Source of the DNA: Casuarius casuarius
Lineage: Eukaryota > Chordata > Aves > Casuariiformes > Casuariidae
Assembly (NCBI GenBank): GCA_003342895.1
Contig: PTFA01000055.1
Location: 1,877,823-1,941,822 of the forward strand
Direction of reading: 5' to 3'
Length of the DNA: 64,000 nt
A program made the position numbers and the translations under genes. Position 1 is the first letter of the stretch. Every line of letters starts with the position of its first letter. A model generated the notes under the pieces. The model searched no databases. It saw only the letters and a program-made list of their open reading frames with translations, and was not told the DNA's origin. This document shows, piece by piece, positions 25,595 through 40,500 of this stretch.

Positions 25595-28500
25595 CTAGCA
25601 GAAAGAAAAGCAGAATCTTAGAAATTGAATATTTTATAGTTGCAATGTTTCAGCAATTAGATATGCATTTCAAATACAGATGATGCTCAGAAAAGAAACT
25701 GAAATCACAGTCTTTCACAGTATCTTTGATTTCCATGTGCCGTGGCTAGAAATATATTACCACTATTTTTAAATACAGATTTAAATATAAGAGGCTAGAT
25801 CTTCTATTGATGCATAGAGTAGGATTAAAGAAATACCAGTATCTCACAGCTCCAGATGGTGCTTTCATTATCCCTACTATTATAGCAAAGTGGAGGATAC
25901 CCACTACAACAGCAGCAAGGATCAAACATATGTAGTTAATATCATTTTTAAAGATGCAGTGATGCAGTTTTTCAAACTACTACCTACACTACACTCTGTG
26001 CTAAAAGTATTCTGGTCATTTGCTACTGAAGAAAAATTATCCTTCAGTTTTTTACATTTGTTCATTGGAAACCCGAGAGATCCAAAACAATTCGGAGGCT
26101 CAAAGAGCACAGCATCTTCACCTGTGTTTGCTAGAAGACGACTGTTCCGATCATGCCTGGTAATTCCGTATGAAATGTCAATAAGGAACACCTGGAGGTC
26201 CAGGGCTGATGGTGGAGAGGAGACAGTAAAAGTAAAGTAATCTTCTGCACTCCAGTCAGCTGCCTCAGCTTGTAAGTGCTCATACATGATCACACCTTCA
26301 TCCACCTGTTTAGGGTAAAGAAAGCCACAGGTACAAGAGGAAAACAATTTTAAATACAGAGGTGGAAAGAAAGGAAAAAAATAACAACGCTGTTCAATAG
26401 AGGACTGTATTAAGCCATGCATAATGACTGTATATATAACTTACCTAAAGAGATTATTTTGCACTTCTCTTTCTCTGAAGATTAAATCTGTGCTGGCCGA
26501 CAAGCATACTTGAAGGTAGGGGAAATGTTACTTGGATGAATGCTTGGTACATTAAGCATTCATCTACCTTACTCTAAGAACTACCTTACACTAAGAACAG
26601 ATGTATAAAACACTGAGACACTTATCTCAAATTAGCAATGGTAACTGTGAATGGGACCTCAGCTAGACTGTACNTTTAGAGAAGAGTGCCATATGACTAG
26701 AGGATTTTCCTTTATAAAGATACCATCTGGACTGGACTAATTGTCTTGGAAAAACATATGAAAGAATGAAGGCTTGAGAAAGATTTTGATGGATCATGTG
26801 TTTCATGGTAGATAGCAAAAGATACTTGGTGAGAGACTACCGAAATCTGAAGGAGAAGCAATGACCATGAAAATATTTTCTCCTTTATAACCAAACAGCC
26901 AATGGGACAGCTTAATCAAAAATTTCTGTATCACGGAAGGAAGGGGGATACTTAAGAGATGGGAAGGAAGCGAGCTTGCCCTGTTCCTGCTTTGGCTGAC
27001 CCTGTAGATCCTTGCAAGAAAATCTTGTCATTCTCATAGGGAGGATTCAAGCTTCAAAAGAGAATTCTGCAGTAAATCTTCAGAGAAATAAATATATGTA
27101 CAAGATACAGCCATTCAATCGTTCAGGTCCAAAAGCAAAGGATAACAATTTCATACTAGGATTCTCATCAGCCAGAACTACAATAGAACTTAAGGATTAA
27201 TAACATAATGCATTGAAAGTACAGTAAGATTCCCAATAACCACAATATTAGGATACTTCTTTAATCTCAGTCAGTAAATTCAGCCTCCACTTGATAATTC
27301 ATTCACCGACCTGGAGAGAAGACAGCTACCTATTAAATCCTTGGCAGCTTCCCAGGCAACTACCGGCCTGGCTCGTCTGCGTTAGTTTATAATTGCCAAA
27401 GAGATCNCTGTCTGAGATGGTGCTGGTTCTATGTTTAGAACTGGTAACACACTCTACGCAGCTTGCAAACACCCTGGAGGAATTCATTAGTACATGTTTC
27501 CATGACACATGCTTGAAAGGTGTGAAAAAGAAAACCAAAACCCAGCCAGCGGAGCACTTTAGCACTGCAGAATCTGAGCTATAACGACAGATAGAGCTAA
27601 TATGAAACCAATGCAAGAGCCCCCACCGACATCACGTAGGAAACAGGGCTTTCAGGGTCAATTTTCTCAACAGCCTCAAAAACATCCCATCTTATTGACT
27701 AAGAAATTCAGACTGACATGATAAAATCTCACATGTACATATCCACGTTTATGCTTTCCCTATACAGATTTAATTCTTCATGGCTATTATGTTACAAAAT
27801 ATGCAAAAGTGATATTAAAAGGATACATTGGTTCAGGATAAATCCTAGAGACATGTTCTGGGAAGTTTAAGTTGGAGAAAGCAAATTTACATAACAAGGA
27901 TAGGCACAATATGCATCCTATAAATTCTGTGGTGTTTAGTATCAAATGTTTATCAACTGTTAATCTTCCTAGGGTGGGGGTGGGGGTTGTTTTTTGTGTT
28001 TTTTTTTAATTGCAAGCCCATACTAATATCTGGGCTAATAAGAGAATAGCACTAGTGTGGATTTTGTTGTTTACCTCTGCAATGATTTCAAATCGAATGA
28101 ACAAATGGTGGCTTGCTGCAAGATGAAAATACTTCTGAGATATTATAGAAAGTACTGGCAGAGGAAAAAACAACAAAAACCCCTAAACCTCATATGGAAA
28201 ACAACTGTGCTATACTTTTTTCTTAAACTGTTTAATGTGGAACTTAATTTTCTTATATTGTTTGCAAAACAACTGTCCTTGAACAAATTCGTTGGAATGC
28301 AATAGTGATTTCAACCTTTTTTTCCTATTTTGCAATGAGGCAATAAACCATACAACATAAGGAAGAGTTCAGCACCATAGCAAAAGTACGAGCTTCTTTT
28401 AGAATCTAGCTACATGCTGCTTGTCAGAAGTGAAATTAAGTTCCACAATACAGATCGAAGTCAACGAACCTCAAAAGAACTCAAAGAGTTCTTTTCTTCA

Positions 28501-31500
28501 AANAGAACCTCAAAATACATGTAAATTCAAATCAGATTTACAAGCATATTGTAACCAACATAAGCTGAATGTCTTATTTTCCATGTAATGAAGANTATAC
28601 TATATCTGTAATATTAATGTCATTTCTTCACTGATATTTAATTTCATATGGCTGTAACACACTAGACAGTGAACGTTTATTTTGGATCTTTTTTTCTCTT
28701 CTTCCTTATTCCCCATCCTCTACCAGAATGAATAGCAAGCTGGTAAGACACCTGAATTTTACCTGCAATAACTCCCTAAGCTCTACTTGTTTGAGGTGAA
28801 AACTACCAGTACAAATAACTCAAACAGGGAAGAAAAATATGCACATTACTACAGCTCAAATCCTTTAAAAAATTTTTAAAGTTCAAAGGTAAGTTAGTTA
28901 CATTAGTAAGAGCTAAAGCTATAGGTAAAGAGTGTCATAGTACAGCATGGCATTGCCCCATAAACGTGTAAAGATCGTATCTGTAGGCTAAGAGAGTAAA
29001 ACTTCAAAACTTTAGCTGTAAGATTTTGTCTCACATGCTTAACTGTTCCATCTAACACTCATAAAATCATACATCTTAGGAAGAGAAGAGAACGGTGTCG
29101 TTACACACTCCATCTCTCTCATAATATAAAACACAGAACTCAGCTCAGGAATTAGTGCAACAAGGCCAATAACATAATGGGATTAGAATACAGTATTAAG
29201 AGAAATATCCTGTCTTCACCTTGGTTTATACAGCTCAGATGGAGATTCCATCACAGTCCTTGGTGAGGTTGTTTCAAAGTCTAATGATAACCATAATTAT
29301 TAAAAATGTGAACCTTGTTTTTAGATTTTATCAGTCAAATTTCAATTTCTGGCCAATAGGTTTTCTCATTTTTTCATTTACCAGATCAAACAGCTCCTTT
29401 CTTAAACTGTAAATGTAGATTAGGACCAAATCTATCTCTTAATCTTTCCTCCAATAAAGTCAGAAATTGAGTTCCTTCTATTTTCCCCTACTAAAAAATT
29501 TACTGAGAGTAACTTATTTCACAGAGGACAGTTACAGTCAGACTCTGCACACAGATGTAACTCATTTCTTTTTCTGCAGTTTCTCAAAGGACACTTTCCA
29601 TCAAGCTACATGAGTTGTCACTTTTTAGTCTTTCGAGTATGAGACTCTGTATCACAGTGGAGATTCTTTAAACACCTAATATCACAGCCAATGAAGTCAA
29701 TAAAAGTCCGCCTGGGGACACCAATGAGGACTGCATATCGCCTAAATGAACCCGATGCTTGGAGTTTGCACACAGCAAAAGGCTACTCCTTCTGCCAGAA
29801 ACTAAAGGCTTCCANCCTCTGACTGCTGGTTGATGGCAGCAGAACAACTCTTCTTGAAAAATACTGTTACAAGCAAAACAGTGGGAATTGCCAAGACTCT
29901 GCGAGCATCCAAGAAGAGGGGAACAAAGGCTCCTCTTGCATTCATTACTAGATGCCAGATATTTAATGACACGGCAAATCTGGGCAATTGCATTGATGGG
30001 TCACATATGCCTGGTTACCAAACAGATATAGATGGATGAGGCAAAGAACAAGCAACTGGGACGGCCTTTGAAGTAACAATCTACCCCAGAACTATTATAA
30101 AGTAAATGCTTACCATAGACTGTGTAAAACTGAGGATTTCCTGAGTGGTATTATCAGAATTTACTCTGATCAGCCTTCCAAGTTTTGGGGAAGTTACAAT
30201 CATAAAAGTTATAGTTCTGTTTCCTGCATTGGTCACATCATTGGTTACAGCTTTCAGATCATGTCGTGAAATAGGTTTCCTGGAACCTAAAAAATGTGTA
30301 TTAAAAGTGACTCAGATTTGCAACTGCAATTTTTCACAAAGAATAAGCTTTATATTTCCTAACTCAGCTACTCATCTAATTCTGGTACTTAGAATTTTAA
30401 TAATGTTTTGTAAGATTAACAGTCTTATTCTTTTCCTAGTTACCTTCCTAGGTACTTTCAAATAATACAGCTCTTCCAAAACTTTTCACTCAAAAACCCC
30501 ATAAATATGAACTATCTTTGTTTTACAGATATGAAAAACACACAGTTCTCTACAAGAAATACAACTGCTAAATATTAGCTTCTGCAAAAAAACCACCTCA
30601 AGTAAGGAATAAAGCACATATAGGAAGTCTTGCTCCTGTATTACACGTCTAGAACTGAATTCAGATTCCAGCTGAAGACACCGTTGCTAATGTCTCTGGC
30701 AGCCCCATTTGCTCACAGAAGGCAGGGTGATTTAGCAAGGTCTGCCTCAGAGAAGCCTTAATCCAGCAGCTTCTAGTGAACACACATGAACCAAAAATCA
30801 ATTAATACCAGAAATCTGAACTATGCTTTATCAATATGAATAGATGATTATCATTAAATAAACACGGAACTAAAAATAGGAAGGACATCACACATACAAA
30901 TAATGGCCTGAACTGAAACGATGTATTACTAAGACAGAGACTGAGGTGTAACAAAATCCTTTTAACACGTAACACTGCACTATCTAGTACATTCTGGCTT
31001 AAAGACTGTAGAGCGCTTTCTGGATTTTAGCCAGACCAAGACAGTTTTTGTCATGGCTGTGACAAAAACAAAGACATACTTCTTATTGCTAGCTGTTGTG
31101 CAAGCAACTCCCAGCAATGACAGGGCCACAAAATATTAGGAGTTTTATTTGGCTTCTTTTTGATGTAATCTTTCCTCATGGTATACACTCAGCAACTAAA
31201 TCTGATGTTTACCGTGATGCATTTGGAAGAACAACAAACAGGAATAATTCTAGGAGTTCCCCACCACTCCCACTTCTGCCTCTCTTCTTGTATTTTGGTT
31301 TTTTTGAGCAACAAGCTTTATAGGTATCAATATATAATTTCAGACACTAGCCATATATATCTTATCATCAACGCATCTCCACCAAAGCATAATCTTTGCA
31401 GAGGAATAACACAAAATATGTTCCTGCTGTTCAGCAGAAAAAGCACAGCAAGCAAACTGATGAATGTTTTGCAAGCAAACTGGGAATGTTTTGCAAGCAT

Positions 31501-34500
31501 TTGGTAACCTTAGGATTCTGCCTGTTCACACGTACTTGTGTCCTGGCTCAAACCACATCTCCTTTGAAACAGAGTTGTTGTAACAAGATGAGATCCTCTT
31601 GCTCTGTTTGTTTTCCCCTTTTTGCCTTCCCATGCCTCTCTGCATCCGTATTCCTTAGAAAAGCAAAGCAATCCCTCAGGTCTAGAATTCTCTAGCACTG
31701 TAACTAATTCAAGACGTGCCCCTCCTCTTCCTCTCTCTACTTTTCCTGTCCCTTTTCTGTGTGCCAAGGTGGTGAGGAAGCATGACCTTGCGCTGTGTGC
31801 GCAGCAGATGTGTTCAGGAATGCAGAACAGAGAGCAACAGTTAATCAGACCACATGTTATCTGCACAACAAGGCTATTTCTCAATAACCTCATACTTATG
31901 CAAATCAGGGCCCACTGTCCTAACAGATCAAGACAGAGTAACTCTCAAAAATGGTTATGCTGTAGTGATGGATGGTACCACTTCATTTTTTCATGATAAT
32001 GATACCACACATGGCATTACAACACTGCTATCGCAGTACAGGGCAGGGGGTGGAGGCAACCCGTACCTTGATGCCACAGAGCCCTGGCTTATTCCTCATA
32101 GACCTGATCTCACTCAAGAGCCAGGACTTTGCTGCACAGCACAGGCTGAAATATAGCTTAGGGCCACAGATACTAAAGTTTCTCACCCTTTCCTGCGAAA
32201 TGGGATCCTCCCCCAGACAACCTCCTCCTTCCCCCACTTTTCTCCTGAGACCTGAAAACCTTTTGCAGCACCTGCAGCAGTTCTGCTCTGGTTTGACACT
32301 TGAACAGAGAAAGGGGGGCGTTTTGCTAGCCAACAGACCGGGTAAAGGAAAGGGAAGTGAGACCATAGTCTGATCCCAAGTGTGGGAGCACAGATATCAC
32401 ACAAGCAAAACCATCCAAACTCTGGGAAAAGGAAGAGAGAGAGGAGGAAGACATACCGCAAGGATGGGTCGTGCAGAGCACAGCGGCACTGAACCATGTG
32501 GGCAGAACACAACAGCGTAACAGCATTATCAGTACCTAATAATTTTGGTATCTGTAATAATTCTGGTATCTGTTTTTACTGCCTACATTTAAAATTGGGA
32601 GACTCCTCTGGCATGAGCATTCTTCCTGTCATTGCTACACAGCTATGGATCACCTCATCCACTGACTGGCTCAGACAGCTCTGCTTCTGAGTGACTACAA
32701 GTCAGGCTGTCTCTTCTTCTCAAATAGCAACTCAGTTCATTCTCTCTTCGAGCAATTGCTTCCNGGAAGAGAGCAAATCTTCATAGTCCAGTTATATAGC
32801 TTATGCAGGAAAAACTCATATCTACCGATTTAGTAAGCATACTGAATAAAACAAACTTCTGTTGGACAGAAGAAATCCATAAATTGCATAAACAAATGTG
32901 GTATATTCAGCAGGAAAGAGGGCAGCAGTACATGTGCTTACAAAATTGCAGAACAATATGCTTGAGAGAATAGTTAACATCCAGTCATGAAGACATGGCA
33001 AATTCTTCACAATATATTCAAGTTCCACTTCCCTAGAGAGAAAATCCTTCAAGTTGTCTCAAAATCAGTATTTCCTGCAGTGCTATAAAATATAATGGGA
33101 CACTGGTTATTGTTTACATGTGGATGAGCAGCTGGCACCACCACTGTTTGAATAGTCAGTCCATGATGATCAAGCACCAGTATTTGCTCACCGAAACCTG
33201 CACAGCTCCAGAATGTCTTCAAAAATCGGCAAAAACAGAAAAGGTGAAAAAGGTAGCAAAGTTCTTTTTCAGCATTGAAAAAGTATTACTAGCTCAAAGT
33301 AAGTCAGAATTCAGCAAAAGCTGTAGGCCTAGATGAATACAGCTTGCAGCGCTGAGAGAAATATTATATTTTCCAACCTGGAGAACTGAGAGAAAGTGTA
33401 GAGACTTTCTTCTGCAAAAGTATCAGGCACATTTTTCTTACAATTATCTTTGGCTCAAGATAGGATTCCTGTAAACCTCTGTGCCTGAGGCACCTTTACA
33501 CACCAAAATCACAGACAGATTAATAAGCCTTGTAAGTGGATTTATTTGAATCCCATTTATATTGACTGAATTAGAAGATCATGCTGCTACAATCCCATTT
33601 TTTGTTGCCTGTGTTTAAGTGGCTTTCATTGCAAGCCTTTATTTATATAGCTTATATTCAGGAAGTTTAAGAAACTGAAGTACTCTTTTTCTGTTTAGGA
33701 TTAATAAATCAAGGCATAGATTAATAGCTATAGAGCTCTTCCAGTTTTGAACCTCTCTCCGGCTGTATGGACCATATTCAGAGAAAAAAAGAAGGTGGTG
33801 CAAACAACATCTACAGGAGAAGTATGATACAAGATGTTGCTGATAGAAGACTAATCTTTATTTCTCTTTTAATCCTGTACTTAATGTTAGATTACTAACT
33901 CAACGAGGGATTACTCTTGCCAGTGCAGAGCAATAAGTAACTCGAGTGAGACTCTCTTAACTCATCAGTTCCTGCAGGAGTAGGATTTCATTAAAAAAAT
34001 ACAAAGCTGCTGACCCAGCTATTTCCAAATGCACAAATATGAATCAAGGCTATTCAGTCCTTCTGATTCATCAGTGAGTCCCAGCTGCTCTCCACAACTC
34101 TGCTCAAATTTGAGTATGCCATTCAGAGCCCCACAGACATGGGCTTCACCCTGCTTCTGCTAGGCAAAATGACAACCAGCTGAGAGAGGCTTTGCATCTT
34201 TATTTCTATGAATGCAATATTGAGCTTTTAAACTAAGCTGAATAGGAAATTTTCAGTGCTTAGGCAGACAGTGTTTACTGTTACACTGCACTTATATATT
34301 TCACTGCCTATTTCCATCACTGACAGCACATATGCATATCAAAAAATTAAAGCCTATACAACAGTGAGAACATTTGAGACAACACGACTGATCTTTTAAA
34401 AATCAGACACAGACGTTTCCATGCATCTATATCCATGTATCCAGTTATCTATAGTTTAGTCAAATAGCTATCTAACAAATTACTGTATACATGGTAGTTT

Positions 34501-37500
34501 ATGAAATTATTTCAAGTACATGAAATCAAGATAATCTGTTAAAATCAAACCTGGAAAGACTCCAAGGCCTTTGTTCACCTCCAGGCTAACTATTAGAGTC
34601 CGAGCTGTGATGCTAAAAATCTGTCGAGGTGCAAAGTTCAAACCATCTGTAACCTGAAAGCTGAAGCCTCCAGACATTGCTCCTGTAGAAAACAAAACAT
34701 AAATTTGTTCTTTTATTTCCCCATTTTTCATCTAAAACACACAAACATAAACTGCGCACATTTTGCTTTTGACTACGATGAAATAAAAAGTTATCCTGAA
34801 GCCATTTTTTGATCAGTATTTTTGTATCTTAACTAAGAATTAAATAAAATCATAATGCAGAGAACCATCCCAAGGAAGAACTACTAGCTGTTGCTTATAC
34901 TGAAGGGCAAATATCCCCCAGAGGTAAATCAGCAGACTGCCCCTACCTTTCTTCTTTCACTGAACCCAGTGGAGCTGAAACCAGCTGAAAATTGGGGAGA
35001 CACTGGCCCCAAGTTTTCTCCTCTTTTTATATCTTAGGAGGGACCTGAGCACTCAAGCAGCCACATTTTGGCAGAGATGTAATTCTGGGAGAAAAACAAC
35101 TAGAACGGGCTTTCATTTTGGTTTAGATTTAACCTGGAAGCTGATTCACTCCTTTAACTGTTTCCTTCTCCTTTGCTCTCCTTCAGCTTTACTGAAGAGG
35201 ATATGTTGTCACAGCTCAAACTATTTCAGAGTTGTATGTACTTATACTAAATGCCCATTTTCTTCTTTAATCTTAGGACCTGTATGTAGTCTGGCATAAG
35301 TGACAGTAAAATATTTCGAGGAGACTGAGTGAATTCCTGTAAAAATACATTTCTCAGAACTGACTTTTGGAAGTGTAGAGTGCTTTAAATAGAGGGTCCT
35401 CAAACTGCTTATTTAGGTAGAAAAAGATCATGAAAAATTACAACATTAACTGCTGCCAACAGTTACTGTTGCTCTTCNGCTCTCTTTGCCACATGAACGT
35501 GTATCCTAAAGTGTGAGGTTGCCATACAGTTTTAACATAAAGATCAGCACTCCTTGCCTAACTATAAATGAACATATCAGAAGAATCAATGTTGGTTCTG
35601 AGATTATAGTTAAAAACTCCCCTAGGAAAGTTAACTATAGTTAACAAATCCCCTGCAGCAAACACAGAAGCATCTCTGGAATATCAAGCCAATTTTTTTG
35701 TATTTTTAAAGCTTTTATTTTCTCTTGATAAAAACACACAACTGGTTGCACATTTAAAGTGGCAATGAGGAGTCTAGGATTTGCCTCAGGTTGGGAGGAA
35801 AACGCTTACTTAGCTTTACTTGCTCTCTTGGCTAACAAAGAGCAACTTTCTGACTGAAATAATCAGAAACTTGTCATTGACAGAGTCAGGAACAGAACTA
35901 AACCCTCAAGTGCTACTTGGCTGAAGCATATATTACTTTAGCATAATTAATTTTAAAGGAATAACTAATCAGAAATAATAAAAAGGATGCCAGAAAGAGG
36001 GTTGCAAGAACTGCACTGCAAGACATTGAGGCTTAAGGAGTGCTGACAGGAGTTCAGTTCAGTACTGGCCCGCAGAAAGTCACTGGCAGGGCGTCAGGGC
36101 AGACCCCACCCTGCCAAAGCGGGNGGGCAGCACCCTGGAGTGCAAGCAAGGGTGGAACAAGGGAAGCAATTTGCACACTGAAAGAGGAGTACAGAAAAGG
36201 AAAGGTATGTTCTGTTTCTGCATTTATGCTCCTGACAGAACACGCAGGGATCACTGAGGAAGCAAATACAAAACTTCAGGGGAAAACATAAGAACGAAGA
36301 AGCAGATTTGCAATGCAGCACAGAGTAAGTAACAACTTACAATTCACAACACTGAGGAAAGATGAAGAAAATAGTTTTGCAGAAATTAATATTAGAGGCA
36401 TGAAAGCAAAAGTATGGTAGTACTTTCTTTTGCAGTACAAAACAATCTGAAGACGGAGAGTCATTGCAATGTACAGATGCAGAAGACCTTTGACAGCTGG
36501 TGCAGTCAAGGCTATCAGGAGTAGCCAGTGGACAGAAGAGCAACCTAAGCCCCAAAACCCTTTTGTCTTGGAAAAGGTTAGAGTGAGCAGGAAGAGCAGA
36601 AGCCAGACTGCAGAGGGAACGAAATGGGGTACTTCTTAGGAGTAGCTGGAAAAGTATATGCTAAAAGACCCGAGATGAGGGAGAGAACAACAGCTGAAGN
36701 GGAAAGAAGAGTAATGACAGCAACCAGGTAAGGAAAGGCCCCAGGACAAGGCTGGGGGCAGGAAGATGAGTACACTTCCAGCAACAGTCCAAGATGAAGG
36801 AGGAAAGAAAATCCCAGACTGAGAAAGCAGAGGAGGTGAAATAGCTAGGGTCCTTTATGAAACACTGGCCATGATGGTGAGTGGATGGCAGAGACAGAGC
36901 AGCTGCAAGAGCAGGCACATGACTTGAGCAGTTTTACATTTCAGTTTTACTGTACATCCCACACTCCCGCTCACTGAAAAATGAAATTTGCTATTTCTTT
37001 TACTACTTTTAATCTAGATTTCCTAAGGCTGCAGATGTGCATTTACCCTTTCTGAAACACAGAGCGGATTCAGTTCCTCAGACTAAGACTACCATCTTCC
37101 TTCTACCTTTCCATCACAACAGAGGTTTTACATGTCAAAATCTCCCTTGGAACAACAGCTTATACAGCTTGACTCACTTTTGCCATGTTCTTGACCTGCT
37201 GTTTAAGTAGAATACCTAGAGCTCACCAACAGCTATTACACTGCTTGCAAAGCAACTTCAGCAACACATATACACTCTGCAAAATATTGCATTTGAAGTC
37301 AGAGCTCTTCAACCTGCACCAACCTTCATGAAGTCACAGCACAGATCTGAAGTGACTGCTGAACTCAAGAGCACTAAAATTAATTCCACCCTGCCTCTGG
37401 GCTGGTGGGAGAGCTCTGTACCTCTCTCAACTTCTTATCTAAAACACAGCTGGGGGTTCTTGGTGGGCACACATTTAAATAGTCATAGGACCCTTTCCTG

Positions 37501-40500
37501 TTCAGTTTGTGAGAACATGTATCACGTAACCAGTGCTCTGAGATTTTTGTGACATTACAAGGACATCCTCAAAGGATTACAAACGCTGAAGAGAACCAGT
37601 ATTCTGGTAACAGAGGTTGTATTTTTGGAACCACATACCACTGTGCACAAATACCAGCTGCCCTTCTATTATATGAGCCTGAGTAAAATTAAGGATGCTG
37701 TTGTTTGGAGAGGACTTCAGAGCCAAGTGCCCATTGCTAGGCGGAGTAAGGGTGTATATCAGTTCGGATGGTGAGGAGTCCTTGTCTTCTGCACAGAGGT
37801 CGTCAACAGTTATTTCTGTGACTGAACCCACCCAGACCTAGGAAAATAAAAGAAAATAAAAAGAAAGGAAATGCATGCAAAAGAAAAACAGAAAAAAAAG
37901 CACGAAGAAAGAATACAGATTCTTACTGTATGTCACTATAACATGTTTCCTTACTGTCCATCCAAATTTCTGATCATGGATTGCAATGGTTAATGTTGGC
38001 AAATGATTTTCAAAAGCGAGACCATGAAATAATACTAGCAAACACATTCAACATCAGTTTGGATTTTAGATAGCAGCAGCCCAAGTGCTCTATTTGTCAG
38101 GCACTATCCAAATTCTTACAAACATAGCAAAACTGTGTTTTGATAACTGAGTCAAGGAACTCCTTTCCAACACATACACATGAACATTAGTGTCACGTAC
38201 TTCACAGTGGGCAGGACACTCAACACACTCGGCTTTCATTACAGGAAAAGAAAAAAAAAACAGCCCGAGGACAACAAAATCTTTAATACAAANGAAACAC
38301 TTCTTGTAGCTGGATTATTTTCTTTTTACAATATGCACTAAAGGCCCTTTTTTGTGCACTANACAATTCCTAGAGGTGCTCCTTCCAGTGGGAGATGAGG
38401 GCACCAACACCTCCAACAGCTGCTTGGCACTTTGCAAGGTCATGCTTCAAGCCAAAATAAATAACTAGTATTTGGGAAGATGGTATAAAACCCATTACTT
38501 AATTCTAGCAAATATGCTTGCATTATTTTTACCTTAAGTTTAAGCACACACCGCAAGATCCTTATTTTGAGCAGAGAGGAATGCTGTCTAAGCTTCAGTC
38601 ACAACTCACTGGTTAATTTCTGGTTTGGAAACAGTAAGCAACAGCCTGCTTTACTCTTCATCTTTGCTGTATTTATTTAGAATTACTGATAAGCACTGAG
38701 ACTAACAAAAACCAATACATATTTCCCTGAAAATGAAATAAAGTCCCTAAACATTCAACACATCCATGTCAATTCATCTCATGCAGAGTTTATTTCTTTG
38801 TGTATAATCTTTAAAGCCTGAGTCTTTAAAGCCTTGGCTTGGACTTCAAAACACTTACTGCATTGTCCTTTCCTGTCCTCCTAGGGCCTTAGGACACTTC
38901 TAACAAGTATCTGGTAGTAATATCACACCAAAAGGGTAAAGCGTATATGTGATCCTTGACAAAGGATGTTTTACATCTGCCAAAAATAAAAATCAACAAT
39001 CACAGATTTTTCCCTAAGTATTAATGTTACTTTTTAATGAAAACTATGGATGAAATAGTGACTTTTTAAAAAGTCACTGGGATTTTTGCCACGACACTTC
39101 AATATAAGAAGGATTTCAGCCTACATTGTATCATAAAATCTTTGTCATGGAAAACAAGATACTGTGTGTTTTCTAACTAAGAAAACAGGTTTGAAAAAAA
39201 AAAAAAAGTAGAGATGTTTTCTGTCACAGAAATGTAACACATCTTGCAAACAGGAAATAGCCATTTTCTTCCTTGAAATATGTCTTTCTCTATAATGTAA
39301 TTACTAGAGAAGTTTGATAGAAGATATCACCTACGAAAACACAGGATGGTAACTACCAGCAAAGGCAGACTTCTTAATGACCAGCTCCAAGTAAGTGCAT
39401 CAGAGTCACTAGTTGAGTGCATTAGCATCATCAGTTTGGTGCTCTGACACCATTTCAACTCATGTCACTAACACTTGATTCAGACTATTCTACACCAAAA
39501 AGACAAGGTCACATACAGAGTATGGAAAAACATAAGAAAAGACTATGGAAATATGTTACCACATATGACTAGGGCTAAACTTCCATAAGTTTTAAAAAAA
39601 AATTCTCTTACTAAAGGAAAAATTGAGCTTTACAACTGTAACATCAGTGTTTATTTCTATTGTTCGAGCACACTAATACACTACTATATATATATTTTTT
39701 TTAAAGTACAGTGCATGCTGAGGTCCTCTGTGACCTGTAACGTGATCCTCAAAGAATGAAAGGAGATACACGAGCTGAAAAGGGCTGTAGGGAAGCGGAT
39801 GCTCAGAACACTGCAAGTACTGTACAAGCGGCTTATTTTCCACATCTGGGATCAAGCCCTCCTCGAAGAACACCGTGAAAACTGTATGCTCCATCTCTAG
39901 GATGTAACATTATATTAATTTTGCATTTGCCTAACACTTTCGGCACAGTCCACAGAAAGGTTTGAGACCCTGTCTGCTGGGAAATAATCCATTCTAGTCT
40001 GCTTACAGCATTCAGCTCACCTGTTTCCCTCCTTTTGTGTTACACATCCTATTACATACTCTATATACACAGCCATTTTCATAAGTGAATGATTTAAAGG
40101 AAAAAAAAATCAGTGTTTGAATTTTGTTTTGAAAGAAATCTAGTTATAGGAAAATACAGCCCTCTTGTGGCAACAAGATGGTACAGTCATTTCAGACTGG
40201 CATTAACAGATAAACATATTTACACAAATACATAAATACAACAAGTAAGGCCANGATACCAATTTTCTTTAAAAATCAGATTTTTCTCTCCTGCCCCCCC
40301 CCCCAAGAAGCTCTCACTATAAAACAAACCTAAATTATACAAAATAAACCCTAAAATGATGTATAAATTCACTTACTAAATACATTTATCCCTCAAGCAC
40401 TCATTTTTCTAATGGAAATACTTTGACTTAAACACAGGGATTCCTAGCACACATTACAGAAGCTCTCAGTACAGTAAAACTTTCTATATTTCACGTGTTA

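Noticed and set aside
25922..26422. 166-codon open frame as a single exon
   Set aside because: Only 26,305-26,122 is coding. The ends are intron read-through; phase and homology select the acceptor at 26,306 and the donor at 26,121.
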